Source: Tubulanus polymorphus
Taxonomy: Eukaryota > Nemertea > Palaeonemertea > Tubulaniformes > Tubulanidae
NCBI RefSeq assembly: GCF_964204645.1
Contig: NC_134033.1
Location: 12,712,155 to 12,776,154 of the forward strand
DNA: 64,000 nucleotides
Direction of reading: 5' to 3'
A model generated the notes under the pieces. It made no database searches. It was not told the DNA's origin and worked only from the letters and a program-made list of their open reading frames with translations. Below, one piece after another: positions 23,001-35,000 of the stretch (positions are counted from its first letter, which is position 1; every line of letters starts with the position of its first letter). Position numbers and translations under genes: made by a program.

Positions 23001-26000
23001 GCCGATCGAAACCTGCCTTTCAGTGAAAACAGGTTTATAAAACCAGTCCGAATGGTCTAATTCTCTAGTGCGATATACAACATGCAGCCACAGCATCGCT
23101 TTACTTACCGCCATCTTCATAAAAAAACAACACAATAAACAAGACATTAGTATGAACAACAATTCTAATGACTGATTCAACTATGAAAATTTGATAATTC
23201 GATGCAGGTTCAGGTGCATTCGTAGCTTTCTGTGTCGAGGGAGAAATCAATGCGAAATCATTGATATCATGCTTTTAAATGCAAGGTAAAATTGTAATTG
23301 CTTTCGGGCCAGTCGCTCGCAGGAAGTTTGTTAAAAACAGTGTTTGAATACACTATAAGGATGAAATCTAGCAAGTTAACTCCTAACTTGTTCGAGTGCT
23401 TAGCCGGCAACCATTAACAGGCATGATAACTCAGTATGACTACTGCAAGAGACTGCTATACCAGTTGCCATTGTGAGATATTTCATAGTTCCAGGGCTAC
23501 TTTGAGATATCTCATAATCATTTATATAAGATACCACATAGTTCCAGAGGTAAGCTGATTGCAATTTTGAGACATCTCATTGTTCCAGTGTTAAACCAGT
23601 TGCTTATACAAGACATCTCATTATAATCACTTATATGAGATATCTCATTGATGTGGAGCTAAGCTCATGCCAATTTTGTGCTACACATGCTGCCATTCTG
23701 AGATATCTCGAGATTCTGAGATATCTCTAGTTTCAGTGCTATACCAGATGCCAAACACTGCTTGCTTAAAATCCGACATCCTTCGAACACTGGCCACATG
23801 CGGATGCAAACTTTACCGACCTCCTATCGTATCCTGACGAGCCAAACCTTCCGCTTTCTTCACGACGATTTTCGACACGAGTTCTGGATATTTCGCAAGA
23901 CAGAAACAAGCGCTACGCGGCGGTACATCGCGAATAGCCTCCCTTTAAATGAACGAATGCAACAAATGAATATGAAAGAATCGGCAGAATATGAAAAAGA
24001 GAAACAGAGAGAGGAAATGACCGTTGTATAGTAAAGACTACTTAATCTGAATCACTAGGGCACGCAGACAATAGATGTGCATCAAGAACTTTATTCTGCA
24101 TAGATTTAAGGCCAAGTAAACTTATGAAGGATTCATTTTTGATACACTAGGCATAAAGGTATCTTTTAATCCAGAGGGTGCACAGTCATGGCTGAGATTT
24201 AAGATTAGTCAAAGCCCATCCTAGTTCTATAGCTAATCTAACAACTTAACACCAGTCTTAAGATTTAAGACCACTTTTAGACTTAAAAAATTTCCAGGGG
24301 CTTTATAGATTTAGGTCCCAGGTTAAACGAAAATGTAAGCGCTGGTCTCAGAGGATCAACTGATCCTCAGCGGATCAACTGATCCTCAGCGGATCAACTG
24401 ATCCAGGAGGATCTATTTTCACTTACTTGGCGTGATTGCTGCTTCCGGTGTAAAGACGCAATAAGAACTTCCCGGTTTCCCCCGGGGCGAACGTGGCCGG
24501 AATGATCACGTAGCGCCCCCTAGTGAGTTTATAACGTAAGAAGATGCTGCGACTGTTTTTGAACGAAGACGATTTGACGATTTCCGGCAATTTGTGCACG
24601 CGATATTCGCGATTCAGCTCCACCTGGTGACAAAACGAGAATCAAAGTATATTGTATAGTTCACTTCATTAAGAACAAGGGGGTCCTGAGTTATAGAATA
24701 GTATTCACTTCATTCCGTAAGTTGCCAGCTACTCAAAACCATTCACTACAAATCCTTCTTCATATTCGACTTACTTTTAAAATCGAGAATCCGATCGTTA
24801 ATTTCTCGTTGGTTTGACTGCGTTCGCTTTTCTGCATCAGCGAAAACAAGCATTCGTCGAAATCTTCGGTAACGTCGAATATAAACTGAAAATCAAATAA
24901 AAACAAAGGTGAACGGTTTAAATTCGGGCTGTGATGTTTCGACAAATGTTTCGACTTAATTCTATGAGCAATTTTCAAAACTGAACAGTATTGAGTTCAG
25001 TGCATCTACACCGCAGTGCAGTGTATGTGGTGTATATCTCTATTGAAAGATGTCAGCAAACAGTGAAATATTAGTAATAGTAAGACATTCATAACTAATG
25101 ATACACCGCACCGCGGTGTAGACGCACTAGATCGGTATCCTCATTGCTCAACACGCCAAGGTGGAATTTCTTAGAATTTTGAAATTATCTCCAGGATGTC
25201 TGCACTGAAAGGGGTGCCAAAAATGTTTCCGCCAAAAATGTATAAGCGTTTGAATTCTAACCTGTGGATTATTGAGGAACGTATCTTTGTTGTTCAGACA
25301 TCCGCCGTTTAATTGCGGTCCCTTCCATTCGCTGTCGAATCTCGCGTCGCGGTACGTTTTACGAATGCTGAAAAACGACGTGTTGACGATTCTACAAATC
25401 GAGATGTTCTTGAAGTGTTTGCAGAAATCGTCCAGCGTCATCCTACGAGAAAAAATACAAAATCTCGATTCAGCAATATAACGGTGAGACGAACGTGTTT
25501 GATACCAAGTACATGATATCTCGTAGTTCCGGTTCAGCCATCATTGCCACTATCGCTATACTAGACCTTGACAAATAACAACAGAGCCAAGTAACAATTT
25601 CACGCTGCTTACCAGAATTCGCCATCTTCTTCGAAAGTTAAACCCATTTTTTCGCGGTCTTTTTGACTGATTTTCTGCCAGTGGGGATCGCTGCAAAAGA
25701 TGCAAACCAGAAAACATGTATCAGAAACAAGGAAAATAATGCGTATTTTGTACGTACTGTTACCATAATCAAAAACAGCAAATTTAACGTCACTAGATAA
25801 ACTGGACGAATAAAGATGCCACCGAGAACCTTTTAAGCATGCTAAATTTATGCAAATTTATGCATAGTAAGGTTTGTGCTTGTACTGTATATGTTGTTTT
25901 GTGTAAACGGGTTGGTCTGTAGATTAACAAATTAACTTTATTTTTCAATCAGAAAACTGCTACGGTATATTTCTAAAGAATTGAATTAATCAATTTGGAA

Positions 26001-29000
26001 ACTGACACAAGGAACATTACTGAAATAGTGCCTGAAATAAGGAGCTACCAGAAAGTTTCATATCTCGGATAACCAGGCCTCGAATATTCTATTACAAATA
26101 ATGATATTAATAAATATTATGATAAAAATAATCCACACAATTGAAATAAAAAGTGCGAAATAAAACTGATGATCGATGATACTTTACTTAAGAAAACATT
26201 AGTCGTGTGAATCAAGCAGAAACTAACTACGTAAAAACAAATGTCTTTAAATACTACGATTAGTGTTGAAGCCTCTAAAGAAAAGGTTAATGACCTGGAC
26301 TGATCTATAGCAGACAGACTGTGTATATCAGTATCTGTGAAACTGTCTGGCGATGTGAGTAAGTGTCTATTTATGTGCATCAAATGAGCAATTTTTGCTA
26401 ATATACATTCATTTGTTCTTCGTATGTTTTGCGAGCTACAAACACCGAGGGACCTCATTCCGTCTTCGATTCACTAGTACTTGATCGACAATTTTTACCG
26501 AAATCCTTCACAATCTCCAAGAATTGAGGATGTTATTTGAGGCCGTGCATACGTGAAATTGTTTATACGAATTTGGTTCATTGCATAATAATAACAATAG
26601 TGAACGGAATCCGAGGTTTCCTTGTTATTTCTTTCTTCATTTTTGTGAATTGCAACAACAAGCATTTTTACCCGCATTCATACCTACATATATAACAATA
26701 ATGATAATTGTGGATATTGAAATAGTGTTGAATTATTACAATCAACCCGACTTAATGCGGGAAAACGTCGATGAATATTTGCGACTATATATGTGAGACA
26801 TTCGGTGAACGGTTTGAATTGCGGTGTATTAGATATTTTTTTAGAGAAAAACCACCAAACACTTTCCACGTATTATAACCATTAGATAAATTATACTATA
26901 TATTTTACCATTAGAGACCAATTCGTGAAAACAAAAAGTAAAATTCCGGCATACAATCGTACGTACGTCAACGTCGAGGGTTGGAAAAATAGAATTTTAC
27001 TTTTTATGACCCAAAATCGGCCGCTTCAATATAAATCATACATAAATATAGAGCACGATTTTGAGTGTGATTAATATACAATCACCAACTGAGGAGTTAA
27101 AATATCACAATCACGCCGAATATGATAAAGCAATGCCGACCCGACTCAACTGCCAGCTACCCCCCACCAGGTGGCGCATTTTAAGGGGCCTGATGCGGCG
27201 TTTGTTACCACCCTGGTCCTGGTTTTCTAGATTGGTATCAACTTAAACCTGTGGCCTAACTCGATTGAAAATGCGTTAACCGTTGGGTTTTGAAGATAAC
27301 AACAGTCTGGGATCATTTATTAATTACGTACGCATAAAATTGGAATTTTTCAACCCCCCTCCCCCTTTGTACGCAAAATCTGCCATTTTTTCATATACAT
27401 TAAACATTACAGTACGCAATTGCAATGACCCCTCCCCCTCCCCTAATGCATACGTAATAAATGAATGATTGGCAGAGTAGGGCAGTTTCATATTAAAGCC
27501 ACCTGGTGGATGGTAGATTGCCGCAGTAAGTTCGTCGGGTCCTCATTGCGCCGTCGTTAATACCCCTTCGCGAAATCTCCAGTCCATCGACTCTTCGACG
27601 AGGTCGCCGCTGGCATCGGCGCCGTCGATTTGAACGTCGGCAGAATTTTATCGGGCGAGATTTCGAAGAAAGCGCCTTCGGTCTCGGTCGGAGGAATGAC
27701 TTCTTCTTTAAACGGATTCGTGTCGGCGAGGTCGTTCGTCTCGCCTTCTGCGTCGTCTTCGAACGGGTTTTTACCGGTCGCGGTTTCTTCGTCTTCGAAC
27801 GGGTTTTTACCGGTCGCGGTTTCTTCGTCTTCGAACGGGTTTTTTACCGAGTGTCGAAGGTCCATTTTTGAAATCAGTGTCAGACGCGCGTTGTTTTTCG
27901 ATCGTGTCAGCCGGCGTCGTGCGTTCAGTCGTGAGGCTGTAAGGTTTTATATTCGATCAAATCTTAAAACACTCGGAAGATTTCAGAAATGATTTAAAAA
28001 AAGTTGCGTCGAGCAAAAGGAAATGTTTAGTTTTTAAAGATGTTTTAGTTAATGGATGCATAAAGGTCATATCAAGAGTAATATAGTAGGCTCCGCCTTA
28101 CCTTGGAGTAATCATTAAATGATTACTCCAAGGCCTTACGCAGTAGCATCGGGACTGAAAATATTTCAAAGGATCAGAGAACTGATGGGTTGCGTTGGGA
28201 CTGCTGTAAATATTGAGTTGAGAATCTGGGAACTCATCAGCATTGGGACTGATTTCACTGACTTGAGAGTAGCTTGTGGACTGTTTAATGAAATATGGTT
28301 TTGTTTACCAAGGGTGGAGGATCAGTATTTTAGTGGTCTAAGTTGAGCAGATGAAAAGTTGGTAATAAGGGAAAAGTGAAAGTCTTTCTGCTAGATTATA
28401 CATAAATTCATCTCTGCCTGAAATGTTTTGAGTTTACCGGTACCGACTTAGGCAGAGTCAATTTGTTTTAACACAAGACCCCTGTTTCAAAGACAAGCAT
28501 GAATGGAAGTTAATCCAAAATGTTGAGGATACTCAGTGGGCCTATAGGTCAACTGCTTAATTGATTCAAGATAGATTTAAAGAAGAATTCAAAAGTGACC
28601 TTTTTTAAAAACTGGGCCCAAAAGAGTTTACTTTAATACCTGATCTAAGTAAAAACAGGTGTCAGATTCCAAACAGAAAAGTAACTCAACCCGATGAACT
28701 AGTTTCCTTCCATTTTGTTTCTTTAAATGAAACTTGATTTTTTTCTCTCAGTACGTTGACTTGAGAATATGAAACCAAACTTTTTAAGTTATTGCGAAGC
28801 TCTTGAATAACTAACAAATTGCTTATGAATAGGAGGAGAATTATATCAAGTTCAGTCAAGTAAGCACTCTTAAGCCAGTTCTACTGACTTTATTTTTTCT
28901 TGAATACTTTTTTCACAGAAAGGAAACTGATTCCGCGAGTTGATGGTTTTACCTGTGACCGTCACCACCGTTAGAAGAGCGAGGAGGAACCGAGTAACTA

Positions 29001-32000
29001 GAGGAGTATATACCGCCTCCGGGTACCCAGTCCTCCAGACTCGTGCTAGTGCCTCGACTCTGTTCAACGCTACAGCGAAACAAACATCGATACAAAACAA
29101 TCGGTTAAATCATCGTTTTAGAAGTTAATCATCACTAAAATGATTCGTAGCTTTCTTCTTACACCAGAAAATTATTAAACACCGATATCCGATTAGATCA
29201 CCACCTTTCAACATCATATAAAAAATCCCACATTGAGAATAAAATGAGTCCGAAATGTTTGTTTTAGCTAATGTTTATTCGATTGACTTTATCCCTATAG
29301 TCATTATCAGGAATACTGCCGAAATATTTCTCGAGCCAATATATTATTCCATGTTTCGACTAAACCCTAATAGTCATCATCAGGAATATAATCAGCAATC
29401 TTCAGGAGTTTTCTTGAAGATTGGATATAATCAAAATGTCGAATCAGCTCAAGGAAACATTTGAGACTCTTTTTATCTATGAGTGGGATTTCTAATTATC
29501 TTCACAACGTGGGCGGAAATTTCATTAATCGTTACCTCAATACATATTTAGGAAAAGTCTTTGGAACTGATGATAAGAAATTTTTGCTGATTTAAATATT
29601 TGCTGATTTTCAGAAGTGATCAATTTTTGACAAAATCAAGGGGTTCATAATCAAGATACAATAGATGACATAGCGTTAACCTTTGCCAGCTCGAAAATGA
29701 AAAAAATTGGTCATCACAATTTCCCACTTGACGAACTGACAATCGGTTATAAAGATCTGGTCGTGAAGTTTGTTGTAAAGTGGTTCATACTCGCACAAAA
29801 TAATCATTTCAACGACACTGACAAAATTGTTGTATACAATAATATATAATACATCTTGCAGTTGAACCGAAATTTTAAGTAAAAAATTAAGTGAAAAAAG
29901 TGTCACAAATATTGCAAAAGCCCAACGGCAAATTTCCTAGGTTTTTTAAGATCTCCTAGTCGGCCCGGTTCAGCGGCAAAAACGGAGGAAATTTGGCGAA
30001 AAGTGGCGATGACCCTCGGGCACGCCCAAAAAGTACGTCCCATTATTGCTTTTAACTTCAAGTCTGAACAAGTATCAATACTTTAGAGCGGGAGGTAGTG
30101 GAAAGAGAAGAGATATTTTTTTCGGTACATACTTTTTGAACGCTGCACTTAAATCATGCATACGGTTATGATGATGATAATAATGGAAATTGAAAGCACA
30201 CGAATGAAGGATGGCTAATTTTCAGATAGTTATGTTGAAGCATGATATAGTGACTGTGATACTGTCTGACACTGAGGAATAAGTAAAAAACTCTATTTTT
30301 AGTATATTTATCGAATATACATGTAAAAAAACATAAATTTACGCGTATGCAATATCATGGCAATTATTATATTCATCATCCTGTATTTTTGCGGATTCAT
30401 GACTAAGATCTTAAACCAGTCTAAGTTTATTCAAAACAAAAGATAGCTAGTTAAGACTTACGTAAATCTACATACACAAGTCAAGATCTGAATTAAGGGG
30501 ACAAATCGTTTTCTGCACTACATTGAGAAATGTAACTAAAGATACGTAACAAACTATGCATGCACCGAGCTCTTTTGGGGAAACTTTAAGCCATAGGGGC
30601 CGGCTTATGAGGGGCCAAGAACTTTATACTGGGGGTTCAGTAACCAGTTCCACAGTTGAGAATCTGGGTTCAATATTTACACTCAAAAGTCAAATTCGAG
30701 TTAGATTTCAACCGTAGGCTCGGCTACCACCACTAATCCTGTTGAACCCACACAGCACAGATCAGTTGAATGACAATTTATTTATTATGATATGATTCAA
30801 ATATTGCGTCAAAACTTTCAAAAAGCAGACCTCAGAACTGCAAAAACGCAAAGATTGACAGGAAATGAATATCAGACTGGCAGCTCGAGCTCAATGCGTG
30901 CATAGCGTCTAAACTCCAATAAAAGCGACATCTAATGGTATTATATATTTGGTTATATGATTATAGTCTCTATACCTCCTCAAAATGTATCATATTTAAC
31001 TTATAAAATCTGAAAACACAAGATACGACTTACAGAGAAAATCATTATTATCATTATATTATTATTATCATAAAATCATTACTTATTATAACGATGAATG
31101 GGACTCAACAAATAGAGACAAGTAAATTATGATGACTTCTCCGATTACGTCTTGAGCAAGTTTGACTGTATTAGTCAATCGAGTTTGAGCCCTGTAGTCA
31201 AAAATTTGTCAGTTTGAGCCCTGAAAACTGTTGTCAAATAAAATCAGGCCAAAGTATTTGATCTCTGAAAAATCTTTCCTGGATTGATCCAAAGTTTGAG
31301 GGTCTTACGTATGTCCAACAATTTTACATGTAGCAAGTGCGAGGTAGGTAAACCCTTAGCTGAGAAAGGATATTTCACTCTTTTAGCCTAGAACTGGAGA
31401 GCCACACTTCACAAGGACTCCAGTTGTATCAATAGACTACTTGAAATAAAGTAACACGAGTCTTCAACAGAAAAATAAATCAAACGATCTGTCAAAATTC
31501 AGTCGTTAAAAATTCCAGCAGTGGTATGTACATAGCCTAGTGGGCTATTTACTTTCATATTCCATAATTCATGCCATTTATGTAACTTCAAGCACTGTGT
31601 TTAGAAAGGTTTAAATTTGAAATGTGTATATTTTATGTACAACACCATTAAACTGTTTTAAACAGCCTGAGTGAAGATGACCAATGCGGGACATGGAATC
31701 AGCGATTCAGTGACCACAGATTCAGAAACCTCAGCCATATTGCCCAGGGCCCGTATCATCTTTAACCTGGGGGTTGACTCAATTCCATTTCAATTGAGTT
31801 AACCCCCGGGTTTATACCAGTCTTTAAAACCAGCCCAGTGAAGCAAAAATTTTGAACTGTCCTACTAGTTTGTGTTGTAAATATCTACCGGCGCGATGAG
31901 GACATTTTCCGACTTAGTCAATTTTCCAAATTGTCAGGACAGAACCCACAGAACCAGGTCTGAGGTACAGTGTGAATGGTGAATATTTTGCAATGAAAAC

Positions 32001-35000
32001 TGCTCTGTATACAGTGTGTTTGTGTATGAATATCATGTCTAAATCACCAACGCGATGAAATGATGAATTACGGATGAATTACATTCTAATCAAATTAACA
32101 ATCGACTGACTAAAACGAAAACATTGCAATTAATAAATTAATGAAATTAGATTGCCTCCACGCAACCTTCACCTCATGCAATGTGTCATTAAGTGGGGTA
32201 TAAGTTACAGACACTTCTAAATCTATTTTAGGGATTTTCAGACGCTTATTTAGTCGTGAATTGGGGAAGTTTAGTTAACATTACCGCTTGCATTAGAATT
32301 AGGGAGTTTCACATTACGTGTTACGCTTCTAGACGATATAAGAAACTTTCTAAAACCTACCCGTCGCTGAAGGCGCCCTTCCATTCACCTTCGCCCCACG
32401 GGTTTCGACATCGAATCATGCGTATTTTCTCCTGGTTGAATATGCCGAGTAAACCGGTGCCGTCGAGCGGCACGCGTTTAACGGCCGTGATACCGTACGC
32501 GTGACCCTTCACGAGACCCATATCTGTCTGCGCTTCCATTTCTTCGGCAGACGCCGCCTGTGTGTCAGGGAAAACGAGAAATAATACCATATTGACGTAT
32601 GCAAATTAGTACAGGCATCAGCCTGGACCCTGCGCACCCTTAAGATATTTGTCCACAATTAAGTTCTCAACATCACTGCAGACATTGAATATGAACTAAA
32701 AACACAAGGCACGAGACATTTTATCAGCACGCTTTGAAAAACTGGCCATCCACAGTTTACATGTGTTCAGTAAATTACGTGAGACATTTCTAATGGACGA
32801 ACAAATGAACTCAAAACGAAAGACATTGAACATTTTATCAGCACACTTTAAAATAAATAATCAATCCATTCATGCCTACACTGCATTAACGCAGCCTTTA
32901 CATTTGGCCCCAGATTTTTCATTTTATTGAATTCGGCAAATCAGAATCCGGTTGATTTTATTCATTTATATACGTACGGGTATAGCGGCCGCCATCAGCG
33001 ATTTGTGTTCCATTTCTTTATACATCATCTCGAAGAGCTCGGATCGAGCGGTCTCGTCGGTGGCGTAGTGACCGGCGACCAGATCGAGCGGCTCGGCGAC
33101 GCCCGACGTGAAATCGACGAGAGCCTCGGACAGATCGCCGCCGTCCAGCGCTTCGTAACATCCGAATAATCTACGGAAGAAAATGAGAGAATTTCGGAAA
33201 TCGAGCGACTGCAATTTGAGCGTTGAACCCGGTTTAAAACCCTTTAAGTGCTGACCAAAAAATTCTGGAGATAATTTGAAAATGTAGAGAGTGCAGCCAA
33301 TCCCACTGGCCTTCATTGCAGGACCGAGTATGCTAGCTCTGTTAGCTCTCCCCTTGGTATCATTCTTTCAGACTTAGGCTAAACAAAAATGATACCTTGT
33401 TTCTCCGCAGCGGCCGGGTCATTTTTGTAAAATATGATAAAATTTGTAAACAGTTCACTTCTATAGCGGCCGGGTCTGTTATGGTAAAATTGATCACGAT
33501 TTTAAAAAAAGTAACGTATAGGGTAGATAGGCGACCGGCCGGGTCAACATTTAAGCTCAGCAGAGCGGAGAAACAAGGTATCAATTTTTTTTAGCCTTAT
33601 ACAACTTTTTCTTACGCTTTTGAGAAATTGAACGTGAAACGAGATCGGACGCTGAAATGATGTACTCACTTAGCGTAGGCTTTCTCCAGCAGAGCGCTCC
33701 AGAATTCGTTACGACTTTGCGAATGACAGAAGATCAATTCGTTGTTCAACGTCGGCAGAAAGTCGTCGACGACGACGTCGATCCATTCTCCGTAACGCCA
33801 GAATCGAAAGTGGAAAATACCGGCGTAATTCTCCGGCTTCTCGTCGTCCCATTCCTGCGACTTGTGATCAGGTATTACCTGTGGTATAAACAAATCACGT
33901 TTAATTTCGATGTATTAAATTAGGCAGCCAGAAAAATTCACCCCAATCAGTCGCTTGCCGGTTCAGACTGGTTGGGAGATTGTTTGAATGAACCAGAACC
34001 TAATTTCCAATTATGTAGGCCTACTTCGATTTAAAAAAAATTCTGTAAATTAGACCGCCGATCACGCAACTATATCTGTACTTCGATTTCCGATTTCAAA
34101 ATCAAACCCCCCGGTTTCGCTCCCGACAGGTGTGGTGGGTCTGTAAGGGTCACTCAATCAAAAAATCAACGAAATTTACTAACCAAATAAACAACAGGGA
34201 CAATCCCTATTTCAAGATCAAAACCAGTGCTGACTTATTTATACCCGAAAGTGCTCGGTAAGCGAGGTGATTTACTTCCAGAACCAGTAAGCATTCACAC
34301 ACAATTGTTTGACCAGTGCTCAAATTTGACATGGACCTCGTTTGACGTTTTTTAGCTGGGTCAAATATGGCCAGGGTCAAAAAGGCTCCACGCGATCAGC
34401 ACTTTACGGATTTTGCTTGAAAAGTAAGTTACACTAATGAAAAGGGGCTTTACTTAAGAGAAGCATGCAGTGAACTCTTTATCCTTAAATCTGAAAGAAA
34501 ACGCGAGGCTGCTTACCTGATGCCAAATCTCTTTATACAACGTCAGACAAGAGCACGACGCAACAAACCAACAATTACCCAATCGACCTTGATGCACGTC
34601 ACCCGAGCTGACTCCTTCGACGAACAATTTCGGATTCGGACTGATATCCTAAATCATACAACCGATAAAATTCAGTTAATAGTTAACAGATATTTCTAGA
34701 CAGAAAAAGGTTAGGCCCTAAATTGACTTCACAGAAAGGAAGACAGCTTCAAAAAAAACATTTCATTACTCTTTGACAAGTTTTGCCCATTTCCAGTAAG
34801 GTAGTAATTTCAACAAATTTCTTATTACTTATCCCCGATTTTTAGCATAATTCCCTGAGTTTTTTAAAGAAAAGAAAATCCCCGACTTTTTCCTGATTTC
34901 CGGGTAAGTGGTCGCCGTGTAGCCTAGTATGAGTCAAAACGCAGTCTAAAAGTTACCAGAAATGCTTAAAACACAAATCGGTCGCAATAGAAAAGGATAT

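Larger units (their letters stand above)
25691..32360. other. 6.7-kb intron of calpain-5
   Basis: This is the longest intron of the gene. It contains the NPF-repeat gene (27557-27865) and two hairpins (28101-28133 and 31764-31812). A GC-richer open stretch at about 28945-29060 on the minus strand (hydrophobic [13 protein letters not shown] followed by a GTAAAA donor-like site) could be a stray exon but has no partner. The rest is AT-rich with no recognised gene. Confidence 0.5.
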
